NCBI GenBank assembly: GCA_023424015.1
Contig: JAFAEM010000040.1
Location: 1 to 64,000 of the forward strand
Reading direction: 5' to 3'
DNA from: Bacteroidota bacterium
Lineage (GTDB): Bacteria > Bacteroidota > Bacteroidia > Chitinophagales > Chitinophagaceae
Length of the DNA: 64,000 bases
The notes under the pieces were generated by a model. It had not been told where the DNA came from and searched no databases. It was given only the letters and a program-made list of their open reading frames with translations. Of this stretch, positions 26,510 to 34,977 are shown piece after piece. Each line of letters begins with the position of its first letter. Positions within the stretch are counted from its first letter, which is position 1. The translations under genes were made by a program, and so were the position numbers.

Positions 26510-26959
26510 TTACTTCGTCAATAATTCTTTAACAAGACCTGAAATGGTTTTTCCATCTGCCCGGCCTGCAAACTTCTTACTGGCGATACCCATCACTTTG
26601 CCCAGGTCGGCTGGAGAACTGGCGCCCGTTTCTGCGATGATCTTTGTTAGTTCCTCTTTCAACTCTTCAACGGATAACTGCTGCGGCAAAAACTTTTCGA
26701 TCACAGAAATTTCTTCCAGCTCTTTTTGTGCAAGGTCGGGTCGATTTTGCTGTTGAAAGATCTCTAGCGAATCCTTCCGCTGCTTGACGAGCTTCTGCAA
26801 GAGTTTGATTTCATCATCCTCCTTGAGTTCGGTGCCGGCACCGGATGTCTTAACCAATAATATTGCAGCTTTGATCGCCCGCAGGCTGCGAAGGCTGGCT
26901 TCATCCTTTGCCAGCATGGCTGTTTTGAGTTCAGCCATAATTCTCTGTTCCAGGTTCAT
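26510..26959 (-). CDS. GatB/YqeY-domain protein
   Basis: Helical protein of 149 aa beginning MNLEQRIMAELKTAMLAKDE and ending DGKTISGLVKELLTK; the middle contains EISVIEKFLPQQLSVEELKE and GASSPADLGKVMGIASKKFAGRADG. This is the YqeY family, related to the C-terminal tail domain of GatB that contacts tRNA in the amidotransferase. A tRNA-linked role is assumed but not shown by the sequence. Single gene on the minus strand. Confidence 0.9.
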   Translation of the reverse strand: MNLEQRIMAELKTAMLAKDEASLRSLRAIKAAILLVKTSGAGTELKEDDEIKLLQKLVKQRKDSLEIFQQQNRPDLAQKELEEISVIEKFLPQQLSVEELKEELTKIIAETGASSPADLGKVMGIASKKFAGRADGKTISGLVKELLTK

Positions 26960-27044
26960 AATCTTGTTTTATAGGCCATGATCAGCACTGTATTCTTCAT
27001 TAATTTATCAGAAACTCATTCGTGCTATTCATGAAATTCGTGGC

Positions 27045-27392
27045 TTAAGCCTTGTTTTCTTTCATTTGTTTTTCCCGGAATTTCTGGTAAAACTCCTGGG
27101 CAAAATTTTTCATATCCCCCACCATATCCTTGTAATTGGTGGCACGACCATATGTGTCGGCCATGGTCATTAATGTCTGATAAAAAAAATCAGCCATCTC
27201 ATCAATCATCATGTCTTTTGTCCACAGATCTATGCGTAGCGCGGTCTTTTCCGCGCCATCCCAAAAAGCCAGCATCATAGCTTTTGCATTCTGTCCCTGG
27301 TCGGCAGTGGTATCGGTCGCGTTCCAGCTGATAGCATCAGGGATCTTGTTTTCGTCGGTATGTACATCGATTGTGATACTTGACACGCTCAT
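27045..27392 (-). CDS. gldC: Gliding motility protein GldC
   Basis: A 115-aa protein matching GldC: DVHTDENKIPDAISWNATD, then AMMLAFWDGAEKTALRIDLW, TKDMMIDEMADFFYQTLMTM and ADTYGRATNY. GldC is a small cytoplasmic protein named from Flavobacterium gliding mutants; it is widespread in Bacteroidota including non-gliders, so it does not alone show motility. A TACCTTTG -7 box lies upstream. The T9SS cargo protein at 28871 shows the secretion system that shares components with gliding is present. Confidence 0.9.
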   Translation of the reverse strand: MSVSSITIDVHTDENKIPDAISWNATDTTADQGQNAKAMMLAFWDGAEKTALRIDLWTKDMMIDEMADFFYQTLMTMADTYGRATNYKDMVGDMKNFAQEFYQKFREKQMKENKA

Positions 27393-27412
27393 ATAAAGAA
27401 TAATTAAGTGGG

Positions 27413-27420
27413 CAAAGGTA
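27413..27420 (-). promoter_or_regulatory. Candidate -7 box for gldC
   Basis: TACCTTTG on the minus strand, a perfect TAnnTTTG match, 20 nt upstream of the gldC ATG. No convincing -33 element was found. Confidence 0.45.
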
Positions 27421-27437
27421 CTATTTCATTCCCGTGT

Positions 27438-28577
27438 TTAAGCAGCTTTATGCCCCCGATCGGCGGTTTCCCTGATCACCTTCATGAGTTCATCGGCCGC
27501 CTTATCCCAGGTAAACTCGCCGGCAACCCTTACAGCCTTTTCCACCATGCTTTTTCGAAATGATTCGTCTTTATAGATCAACATCATTTTCTCTGCAATA
27601 TCGGTATGATCCGACTGATCAACATATAGCACCGCATCGTCAGCCCATTGGCCGGGGCTGGATTTTTTTGAAAGGATCAGCGGAACTTCGCTTCGCAGAG
27701 CAGCGAGCATCATGGCACTCCATCCCTCAGCGTGACCGGGATTTACCACGGCATACGCTGCACCCGTGAGTTTTTCCAATTCCATCTCAGTCACCCGTTC
27801 GAGCAAAACCAGGCTATCCCGGTACTTATACGTTTTCAGGTCAGTCGCAAACTTTTTAAAGCGGGGTGAAATTGAACCAGCAATCACAAGTTTCCAGTCC
27901 GTCTTCTGTCTTTTCTTAAAAACTGAAAATGCTTTCAATAGGTTGATGATATTACTTCGATGGTCTATTGGGCCGCTGAATAAAAAATAATTTTTACCAC
28001 CGGTGTACTCCTTTCGGGTTTTGTCCTTCCCGTTTTCATCCAGTGCATGAAAACTTTTACCGGGGTTTTGGATAACGTGTATTTTCTTCTTTGCGGGTGG
28101 GAATATTTGACTTATCTCTTCGCTGAGAAAATTGGAGCCCGTGAGAATGCTACCTGATTTCTGCATGAAACTCTTCATATACCTTCTTAAAAAAAACAAA
28201 GTGCCTCTTTTGGTATCCGAAGGAAACTGCAGGTAAGAAATATCGTCGATGACGAGGCATTGCGGAATATTTGTTTGCAGCGAACAAACACCAGGACCCG
28301 CTACCAATATTTCCACATCGTGTTTTTTCAGGATGGCAGGCAATTTTACATCGTACCAGAGTTTAAGCAATAATGGATTGCCGGTCGAGGGACCTTTCAC
28401 CACGGTTTTTACATCTTCTCCGGTAATAAAAGAGCTGTCAGAAGTTTTATCGGAAATTAGTAGAAACTCATCCTGCCCAAATTTCAGCATCATTTTTTTC
28501 AATACTTCAGTAAGAAAAAAAGCATAATCTGTATTGATGTTATTTCCAAGACATCGTATATCGATTCCAATCTTCAT
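27438..28577 (-). CDS. Glycosyltransferase family 4-type (GT-B)
   Basis: GT-B fold glycosyltransferase of about 379 aa from MKIGIDIRCLG (28577). This start is chosen because the family begins with such a strand and a perfect -7 box lies 6 nt upstream; an open frame continues 22 codons further. The C-terminal donor domain shows NYFLFSGPIDHRSNIINLLK, WKLVIAGSIS and GAAYAVVNPGHAEGWSAMML, with the EGW-type acidic motif of family 4. It transfers a sugar from a nucleotide donor, perhaps for surface polysaccharide; acceptor unknown. It is alone among core genes. Confidence 0.85.
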   Translation of the reverse strand: MKIGIDIRCLGNNINTDYAFFLTEVLKKMMLKFGQDEFLLISDKTSDSSFITGEDVKTVVKGPSTGNPLLLKLWYDVKLPAILKKHDVEILVAGPGVCSLQTNIPQCLVIDDISYLQFPSDTKRGTLFFLRRYMKSFMQKSGSILTGSNFLSEEISQIFPPAKKKIHVIQNPGKSFHALDENGKDKTRKEYTGGKNYFLFSGPIDHRSNIINLLKAFSVFKKRQKTDWKLVIAGSISPRFKKFATDLKTYKYRDSLVLLERVTEMELEKLTGAAYAVVNPGHAEGWSAMMLAALRSEVPLILSKKSSPGQWADDAVLYVDQSDHTDIAEKMMLIYKDESFRKSMVEKAVRVAGEFTWDKAADELMKVIRETADRGHKAA

Positions 28578-28583
28578 GTGCAT

Positions 28584-28591
28584 CAAAGGTA
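28584..28591 (-). promoter_or_regulatory. -7 box of the glycosyltransferase gene
   Basis: TACCTTTG on the minus strand ends 6 nt before the ATG at 28577. It would give an almost leaderless mRNA and decides the start codon, since the upstream in-frame starts would lie outside the transcript. Confidence 0.5.
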
Positions 28592-28782
28592 AATGGTTCA
28601 TCTTTTCGGTCGTAATATCTGTCCGGACAACAGGGAAAATCACGATAAAAAAATTCGAAACGCATATGCTATTTTCACCTTGCTTTCTACGCTCGTTTCA
28701 GCCGTCTTTTTTCACAGGAATCACAGGTATAATAATACAGTTATTTTACTGTGGATATTCATTTATTACTGACTGATAAAAT

Positions 28783-28806
28783 GGGCAGATATACAATTGT
28801 ATGCCC
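28783..28806. promoter_or_regulatory. 24-bp near-perfect palindrome upstream of the T9SS cargo gene
   Basis: Flanks GGGCA and TGCCC enclose the self-complementary ATACAATTGTAT. It is 65 bp before the ATG at 28871 and could be an operator or RNA hairpin. The surrounding 28578-28870 interval has no gene. Confidence 0.4.
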
Positions 28807-28870
28807 TTTGATCCGGGTTTATTTTTATCGCGGAATGTGAGAACCAAACTGGGAACCAAAACCGTGGCCT

Positions 28871-30055
28871 ATGAAAAAAATGTACACTAGCTTTTCTTTA
28901 TTATTAGTCTCTTTCGTACTGGTTTCAAATGTCAGGGCCCAATGCCCCGACGGCCAGCCTGCTGGTGGTACCGCTTTTGATACCACGATCATGATACCCG
29001 CCGGTATCGTGGCGAAAGAAGTACAGTTTCCAAAATTTGATCCTGAAGCGGGCATGGTGACCTGTGTGAGACTTTGTGTGACCATTAAGGGTATTATCGA
29101 TACGGTGGCGCTGCAAAATTTTTCATCTTCGGCTCAAAATGCAAGCTATACATACGATCGTGTGGACATTATCACAGGTCCGGGTATACCTACATTCCTG
29201 TCGAGCAATGCCAACCTGAGCTTTGGACCATTTCCCCTGACACTCTACGATGGAATACCTGGTGCGGGCACAGATTTCTATTCAAAAGGTTCTGATACTG
29301 TTTTAACACGCGTGCTTTGTGCTAATATCAACGACTCGGCGACCATCGCGCAGTTTTATGGGATCGACAGCGTGAGTTATAATTATGATGTTAACGCATC
29401 CGCTGTCGGAATTGTACCCGGTGGTAGCAGTTCTGCACTAGTATTGAGTTCGGCGATGGTAAATTTCCGATTTGAATACTGCACCTGTCCTGCTGCTGTT
29501 CTGCCTGTAAACATTTATGATTTTACCCTTAATAAGCTGAGCGATGTTAATGTAGATCTGAAATGGGGCGGGTATGATGAAATCTATGCTAATTATTACT
29601 ATGAAGCAGAAGTGAGTAGAGATGGAAATAATTTTACAAGTATCGGTACCGTTCCAAAGAATGCAGGTAACGATCCCTACAAGTTTAGTTATACCGCGCC
29701 TGCAGGTGAGACAGGAGTTTATTATTTCAGAATTAAGCAGGTTTATTCAAACGGGTATATACATTATAGTAATATCAGGCAGGTAGTTCTGGAAAACTCC
29801 GTACGTCAAAAATTTTCTGTTTATCCAAACCCCTCTACAGGTATAGTTGGTATCAAATTTGATAATAGTTTGAGCGGACATTTTTATGCTCTTTTATATA
29901 ATACGCAGGGTCAGGTAATCGAGGAAAGAGATATTGCAGTGCGACCCGGATCGGCTTACATGGAAATTGCGAAATTGACACCGGGTGTTTATTGGTTAAG
30001 ACTTACCGATAAAAAAAGCCTTGAATCCAGCGTAACACAACTTCTAATTAAATGA
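28871..30055 (+). CDS. Secreted protein with T9SS type A sorting domain
   Basis: Protein of 394 aa. A signal peptide (MKKMYTSFSLLLVSFVLVSNVRAQ) is followed by a beta-rich region of unknown function (about 25-210), a fibronectin/Ig-like stretch (NYYYEAEVSRDGNNFTSIGT, about 235-305) and the C-terminal type 9 sorting signal: FSVYPNPSTGIVGIKF, the central LLYNTQGQVIEERDI and the end LTPGVYWLRLTD...LLIK. The C-terminal domain directs export by the PorSS/T9SS and attachment at the surface. The body has no recognised catalytic motif and several cysteines (CTCPAAV). It is monocistronic, with a terminator 30 bp after the stop. Confidence 0.9.
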   Translation: MKKMYTSFSLLLVSFVLVSNVRAQCPDGQPAGGTAFDTTIMIPAGIVAKEVQFPKFDPEAGMVTCVRLCVTIKGIIDTVALQNFSSSAQNASYTYDRVDIITGPGIPTFLSSNANLSFGPFPLTLYDGIPGAGTDFYSKGSDTVLTRVLCANINDSATIAQFYGIDSVSYNYDVNASAVGIVPGGSSSALVLSSAMVNFRFEYCTCPAAVLPVNIYDFTLNKLSDVNVDLKWGGYDEIYANYYYEAEVSRDGNNFTSIGTVPKNAGNDPYKFSYTAPAGETGVYYFRIKQVYSNGYIHYSNIRQVVLENSVRQKFSVYPNPSTGIVGIKFDNSLSGHFYALLYNTQGQVIEERDIAVRPGSAYMEIAKLTPGVYWLRLTDKKSLESSVTQLLIK

Positions 30056-30086
30056 CCTCTTAGGTGGAAGAGGATGGTGGCTTGTA

Positions 30087-30118
30087 AAAGGGGCCTTGGT
30101 TCGGGGCCCCTTTCTTTT
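30087..30118 (+). terminator. Intrinsic terminator after the T9SS cargo gene
   Basis: AAAGGGGCC and GGCCCCTTT form a 9-bp stem with a 9-nt loop, followed by CTTTTTG. It lies between the T9SS cargo and the DUF4290 gene. Confidence 0.85.
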
Positions 30119-30151
30119 TGCTCTCTGGTTAAACAATTGAGCCATTTTGTC

Positions 30152-30159
30152 TACATTTG
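30152..30159 (+). promoter_or_regulatory. Candidate -7 box for the DUF4290 gene
   Basis: TACATTTG matches TAnnTTTG and lies 19 nt upstream of the chosen ATG at 30179, just after the terminator of the preceding gene. Confidence 0.45.
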
Positions 30160-30178
30160 TTGCTCCACACAAGTTTTT

Positions 30179-30868
30179 ATGGAATATAATACTACGAGAA
30201 ATGGCCTTGCCATGCGCGAATATGGACGTCATGTGCAAAAGATGGTCGAACACCTGCTCAGTATCGAAGACCCCGAAAGACGCCAGCGTAACGCACAGGC
30301 AGTGATTGAATTAATGGGGTTTCTCAACCCCCACCTGAAAAACGTGGAAGATTTTCGCCACAAACTCTGGGATCACCTCTTCTTTATATCGGATTTCAAG
30401 CTCGACGTAAAATCCCCATACCCCATTCCAACACGGGAATCACTTAGCGAGAAACCCAAGCCCCTGCCCTATCCTAAAAGACACCCGAGATATTCGCATC
30501 TTGGTAAAAACCTGGAAGTAGTGATCCACAAAGCCCTGAATGAAGATGATCCGGAAAAACGCTCCGGCTTTGCGAATGCTATCGCATATTATATGAAACT
30601 TGCCTACAATAACTGGCATAAGGAAGTGGTTCATGATGACGCGATACAAACTGAACTTACCAGTATTACCAATGGCCAGCTTACATTTACCAATACACCT
30701 TATGTAAAAGCATACAGGCAGCAGGACAACCGCGAGAGAGATCGGGGCAATTATGGTAAACAAAGAGGAAAATTCCAGCAAAGAAATGGCGGCGGTGGCG
30801 GACAATACCGCAACGACAGGAATGATCGCGACCGCGGTGGTGGCAAATTCAAGAAAAAAAGATATTAA
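30179..30868 (+). CDS. DUF4290-family protein
   Basis: Protein of 229 aa from the ATG at 30179; 35 codons of open frame upstream overlap the terminator and -7 box and are discarded. The conserved part is YNTTRNGLAMREYGRHVQKM through MGFLNPHLKNVEDFRHKLWD and KPLPYPKRHPRYSHLGKN, ending about residue 170. The tail is low complexity, rich in Arg, Gly, Asp and Asn (about 175-229), like an RNA-binding RGG-type tail. DUF4290 is Bacteroidota-specific and its function is unknown; it is typically next to murA, as here (75 bp). Confidence 0.9.
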   Translation: MEYNTTRNGLAMREYGRHVQKMVEHLLSIEDPERRQRNAQAVIELMGFLNPHLKNVEDFRHKLWDHLFFISDFKLDVKSPYPIPTRESLSEKPKPLPYPKRHPRYSHLGKNLEVVIHKALNEDDPEKRSGFANAIAYYMKLAYNNWHKEVVHDDAIQTELTSITNGQLTFTNTPYVKAYRQQDNRERDRGNYGKQRGKFQQRNGGGGGQYRNDRNDRDRGGGKFKKKRY

Positions 30869-30943
30869 CCCCGAATACGGATATAAGAATGGAAGTTGAC
30901 AGCATTACCTGTCAACTTTTTTTTAAACCTTCAAACTGATACT

Positions 30944-32248
30944 ATGCCTTCATTTGAAGTGACCGGTGGAAATAAACTTAACGGCGATATCCATCCGCAG
31001 GGCGCAAAGAACGAAGCGCTGCAAATTATCAGCGCCGTTTTACTAACACCGGAAAAAGTTACGATCAGCAATATCCCTGATATCCTCGATGTAAACTTAT
31101 TGATCGAACTGCTGGGCGAGATGAAGGTGAAGATAGAACGTCCACAGCGTGATACCTGTATTTTCCAGGCTGATGATGTAAATATTGATTACCTGCACAG
31201 CGAAGATTATAAAATCAAAAGCGGCAGGCTCCGGGGCAGCGTTATGCTGGCCGGACCCATGCTTTCACGGTACCGTAAAGCATTTATTCCAAAACCCGGT
31301 GGCGACAAGATTGGCCGGCGCAGACTCGACACTCATATTGTTGGTTTTGAAAAACTGAGCGCAAAATTTCATTACCATCCGGAAGATGGGTTTTTCCATC
31401 TCGAAGCACCGCACCTGGAAGGTATGAGCATGTTGCTCGACGAACCCTCGGTGACCGGTACCGCCAATATCGTCATGGCTGCCGTTATGGCCAACGGGAA
31501 AACAACCATCTACAACGCCGCCTGCGAACCTTATACACAACAGCTTTGCAAAATGCTTGTCAGTATGGGCGCGAAGATCGATGGTATCGGTAGCAACCTG
31601 CTTACAGTTACCGGCGTGGATTACCTGGGAGGTACCGAACACCGTATGTTGCCCGACATGATAGAAGTAGGATCTTTTATCGGGCTGGCGGCCATGACAC
31701 AAAGTGATATCACTATCAGGAATGCGGGGGTAGCACATCTCGGTATCATCCCTGAAAAATTTCAGCAATTGGGCATTGCACTGGAATTTAGGGGCGATGA
31801 TATTCATATTCCGTCGCAGGAGATCTATGAAGTACGGCGATATTTTGATGGGGGTGTTTTGACTATATATGATCATCCCTGGCCGGGATTTACACCTGAC
31901 CTGTTAAGCATTGTACTGGTAACGGCAATACAGGCCAGGGGAAGTGTACTGATCCATCAGAAAATGTTTGAAAGCCGTTTGTTTTTTGTCGACAAACTCA
32001 TCGACATGGGCGCACAGATCATTCTTTGTGATCCGCACCGCGCTGTGGTGATCGGGCTCGAACGCCAACAGCAACTCCGGGGCATTACCATGAGCAGTCC
32101 CGATATTCGAGCGGGAGTTGCATTATTGATCGCTGCTCTCAGCGCTGAAGGCAGAAGCGTGATACATAATATAGAACAGATCGACAGGGGTTATCAGTAT
32201 ATCGACAAGCGTCTCCAGTCCCTTGGTGCCAGCATCAGGAGAATATAG
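30944..32248 (+). CDS. murA: UDP-N-acetylglucosamine 1-carboxyvinyltransferase MurA (Asp variant)
   Basis: First committed enzyme of peptidoglycan synthesis, transferring enolpyruvate from PEP to UDP-GlcNAc; 434 aa from MPSFEVTGGNKLNG. The N-terminal HPQGAKNEALQI carries the catalytic KN pair (Lys22-Asn23). The active-site loop reads KPGGDKIGRRRLDTH: Asp121 (codon at 31304-31306) stands where E. coli MurA has Cys115, the residue alkylated by fosfomycin. A Cys-to-Asp change keeps activity and is known to confer intrinsic fosfomycin resistance in Mycobacterium and Chlamydia. It is between the DUF4290 gene and gmk, 52 bp before the latter. Confidence 0.95.
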   Translation: MPSFEVTGGNKLNGDIHPQGAKNEALQIISAVLLTPEKVTISNIPDILDVNLLIELLGEMKVKIERPQRDTCIFQADDVNIDYLHSEDYKIKSGRLRGSVMLAGPMLSRYRKAFIPKPGGDKIGRRRLDTHIVGFEKLSAKFHYHPEDGFFHLEAPHLEGMSMLLDEPSVTGTANIVMAAVMANGKTTIYNAACEPYTQQLCKMLVSMGAKIDGIGSNLLTVTGVDYLGGTEHRMLPDMIEVGSFIGLAAMTQSDITIRNAGVAHLGIIPEKFQQLGIALEFRGDDIHIPSQEIYEVRRYFDGGVLTIYDHPWPGFTPDLLSIVLVTAIQARGSVLIHQKMFESRLFFVDKLIDMGAQIILCDPHRAVVIGLERQQQLRGITMSSPDIRAGVALLIAALSAEGRSVIHNIEQIDRGYQYIDKRLQSLGASIRRI

Positions 32249-32300
32249 GATAAATTGTTTTCCGCCTGGGTCTATTCCGATTCATTTACTTTCTTTGCAC

Positions 32301-32879
32301 ATGGTTTCTTATCAAAACAAGATCATAATTATTACAGCACCGTCCGGAGCAGGCAAGACTTCCATCACGCGGCATTTGCTGGAGGTATTTCCCCAACTGG
32401 CTTTTTCTATTTCAGCAGCTACGCGAGAAGCACGTTACTATGAAAAAAACGGGAAAGATTATTATTTCATGTCGCTACAGGAGTTCAGGCAAAAGATCCA
32501 GCAAAACGAATTTGTGGAATGGGAAATGGTGTATGAAGGAAAATATTATGGAACGCTGAAAAGCGAGTTGCAACGTCTCTGGGATAATCAGCAATGTCCC
32601 CTGCTTGATATTGATGTAAAAGGGGCGATCCATGTACAGCAGCAATACCCCGATACTTCACTTACTATTTTTATTGAACCACCATCGGTAGAAGAGTTGA
32701 AAAGAAGACTCGAATCAAGAGGTACGGAAACCGAGCAATCATTACAGGCCAGGGTCAATAAGGCATCTTACGAGATCTCATTTAAAGATCATTTCAACAA
32801 ATCAATTGTAAATGATGATCTGCAGAAAGCCTGTGCTAAAGCTGAGGAGATCGTAAAAGAATTTTTGGAATCAGAGTAG
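32301..32879 (+). CDS. gmk: Guanylate kinase
   Basis: GMP kinase of 192 aa from the ATG at 32301 (MVSYQNKIIIITAPSG); longer in-frame starts would overlap murA. P-loop APSGAGKTS at 13-21, GMP-binding SISAATREAR, KNGKDYYFMS and FVEWEMVYEGKYYGT, and lid SRGTETEQSLQARV are all present. A TTTCTTTG sequence precedes the ATG by 3 nt. It follows murA on the same strand. The 390 bp after it hold only repeat-like sequence. Confidence 0.95.
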   Translation: MVSYQNKIIIITAPSGAGKTSITRHLLEVFPQLAFSISAATREARYYEKNGKDYYFMSLQEFRQKIQQNEFVEWEMVYEGKYYGTLKSELQRLWDNQQCPLLDIDVKGAIHVQQQYPDTSLTIFIEPPSVEELKRRLESRGTETEQSLQARVNKASYEISFKDHFNKSIVNDDLQKACAKAEEIVKEFLESE

Positions 32880-33272
32880 GTGTTTTTTAAGTGCAGGGAA
32901 GATTGGCCTTGGTTTCCATGGGAATATTGTATTTCAAGAACATTGTTGAAAGGCTTTTTCCCAAAAGATTGTCGACGGTTTTATCGAATATACCTTCTCA
33001 CCATTGCACAAACCATCCCTACAGGCCTGACGTCGTATCATTTTTCGTCGCGGAGCTACCCATCAAACGCCCCAGGGGCGAAGCATAGGATGGTCAAAAA
33101 GACCATAAATAGAAAGCAGATAATCTTTTATTACAAAATCATCTTCAACGGGCTTACATATATGGTAGAAAGGAAAAATCTCAAATATTGGTAAACCCGT
33201 CTTCCATCGGCACGTCGCCTCCTCTTTCAATACGTTGTATTCATTAAAATGTTTCTTCATTATCTTTATTAA
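32880..33272. other. Gene-free interval with degenerate palindromic repeat
   Basis: About 390 bp without a convincing gene. At about 33005-33092 it has CACAAACCATCCCTACAGGCC followed by GCTACCCATCAAACGCCCC and AGGGGCG, the same A-then-B order as the palindromic cassette at 42752-43048, so it is a decayed half-copy of that repeat. Frames on both strands here give low-quality proteins. Confidence 0.55.
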
Positions 33273-34523
33273 ATGGTTCAATGGCAGACAATAACCTGGT
33301 TTATCATGACCCTCTTGCTGATGGGGTTTTTCGCCGGCGTTGAAATGGCCTATTACAGTGCCAACAGGCTTACCATTGAGTTGCGTAAGAAACAGGGTGG
33401 CACCTCGGGTCAACTACTATCAAAATTTATCGAAGTGCCAGCCAGTTTTATTGGTTCCACACTGATAGGCTTTAATATCTTCCTGGTCTTTTTCAGCCTG
33501 CAGATCAGTTCGGTGATGCAGCCTATGTGGAAATATCTCAATGTGGGTGCTTCAATCGTGCATATCCTGGTGGAGATCGCCATTGCTACATTTATTGTAC
33601 TGATCTTCGCGGAATTTATACCACGGGCCATCTTCAGGGCAAGAAGTAATTCCCTGCTGATGAGACTTGCGATCGTGATCGACATTTTTTACCAGATGTT
33701 TTCACCCATCGCAGAAAGCCTGATCAGCCTGGCCGAATGGCTGCTGAAATATGTGTTTAATGTTAGGGTCGATAAACATAAAGAGCCGCTTAACCTGAGT
33801 GAACTTAAAAACCTGTTTCAGCAGAATATTGATGAAGAGCGGCAGGGCCGTAATACCCAGTTGCTCGAAAATGCGCAGGAATTCCCAAAGGTCAGAATTC
33901 GTCAATGCCTGGTTCCCCGCAAGGAAATTGTAGGTGTTAGTATCCATTCATCGCTCGAGGAACTGAAGAAAAAATTTATTGAGACCAAGCTTAGTAAACT
34001 CGTAGTGTACGAAGATAATATTGATCACCTGGCGGGTTATGTCCACCAGCTCGATCTGTTTAAAAAACCCGCTACGATCCAGGATATCCTTTTGCCTATC
34101 CCCGCTGTGCCTGAAAGCATGAGTGCTGCCGACCTGATCAGTAAGTTCAGCCGCGAGCGAAAAAGCATTGCCTGGGTAGTGGATGAATTTGGCGGCACAG
34201 CCGGCATTATCACCATGGAAGACGTACTGGAAGAGCTGTTTGGCGAGATACAGGATGAATATGATACCGAAAAATTTGTAGAAAAGCAGATCGCGGAAAA
34301 TGAGTTTATTTTCTCCGGTCGACTGGAACTGGACTACCTGGAAGAAAAATATGATTTTGAATTCCCTGAAAATGAATCAGAGACCCTCTCGGGTTATATC
34401 ATCAATTTTCACGAAACTATTCCGCGCCAGAAAGAAAGGATCATCATCGACGATTATGAGTTTGACGTAATCAGCGTCAGCGATACGAGGATAGAGATGG
34501 TGAAGATGAAAAAACTTAAATAA
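33273..34523 (+). CDS. CNNM/CorC-type transporter (DUF21-CBS-CorC_HlyC)
   Basis: Membrane protein of 416 aa. Residues 1-150 hold the DUF21 region with about four helices (FIMTLLLMGFFAGVEMAYYS, IGSTLIGFNIFLVFFSLQ). A CBS pair spans about 195-325 (CLVPRKEIVGVSI; WVVDEFGGTAGIITMEDVLE), and the C-terminal CorC_HlyC domain spans about 335-416 (FIFSGRLELDYLEEKYDFEF). The family, once called hemolysins, is now linked to magnesium or cobalt efflux. It resembles GldE-like proteins in layout but I do not see enough to assign that name. Confidence 0.88.
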   Translation: MVQWQTITWFIMTLLLMGFFAGVEMAYYSANRLTIELRKKQGGTSGQLLSKFIEVPASFIGSTLIGFNIFLVFFSLQISSVMQPMWKYLNVGASIVHILVEIAIATFIVLIFAEFIPRAIFRARSNSLLMRLAIVIDIFYQMFSPIAESLISLAEWLLKYVFNVRVDKHKEPLNLSELKNLFQQNIDEERQGRNTQLLENAQEFPKVRIRQCLVPRKEIVGVSIHSSLEELKKKFIETKLSKLVVYEDNIDHLAGYVHQLDLFKKPATIQDILLPIPAVPESMSAADLISKFSRERKSIAWVVDEFGGTAGIITMEDVLEELFGEIQDEYDTEKFVEKQIAENEFIFSGRLELDYLEEKYDFEFPENESETLSGYIINFHETIPRQKERIIIDDYEFDVISVSDTRIEMVKMKKLK

Positions 34524-34568
34524 GATCATGGGTTTACGATTACATACCTGCCTGCGGCAGGTGTGGTA

Positions 34569-34866
34569 GCCACGGATTACACGGATTTGCACTGATTTAA
34601 CTGCCTGCGGCGGGAGGAAGTGGCCACGAATTACACGAATCACACGAAGGGGAGCCACGGATTACACGGATTTGCACTGATTAATTACTTCTTTGTGTTC
34701 TCTTCGTTCAGGTGTGGAGGCCACGAATGGCACGAATCACACGAATGGGGGCCACGGATTACACGGATTTGCACTGATTTGACTGCCTGCGACGGGAGGA
34801 AGTGGCCACGAATTACACGAATCACACGAATGGGGCCACGGATTACACGGATTTGCACGGATTAAT
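34569..34866. repeat. Second CACGAAT/CACGGAT repeat block
   Basis: Units with GCCACGAAT begin at about 34623, 34720 and 34805 (spacing 97 and 85 bp), preceded by a half-unit at 34569. Each combines a CACGAAT series, GCCACGGATTACACGGATT and GCACTGATT. Palindromic CTGCCTGCGGCAG-type linkers occur as in the block at 9055. This fills most of the 455 bp between the CNNM gene and tatC; reading frames through it are artefacts. Confidence 0.85.
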
Positions 34867-34949
34867 ACTCCTCTGGGTCTCTTCGTGTTTTCCGTTTTCT
34901 GACAGGAGGGTGCTGATACCTGATTCTTGTCCCTTGTCCCATCTCCCAT

Positions 34950-34957
34950 TATCTTTG
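34950..34957 (+). promoter_or_regulatory. Candidate -7 box for tatC
   Basis: TATCTTTG, perfect TAnnTTTG, lies 20 nt before the tatC ATG and just after the repeat block, so the repeats sit upstream of the promoter. Confidence 0.5.
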
Positions 34958-34977
34958 CCCCACTTTAAAACAAGCAG

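Noticed and set aside
32880..33194. Plus-strand frame after gmk
   Set aside because: It runs through a decayed palindromic repeat, and a frame on the opposite strand overlaps it. Neither looks like a protein.
34620..34865. Frames through the repeat block before tatC
   Set aside because: Repetitive translation of the repeat family, as in the block at 9055.
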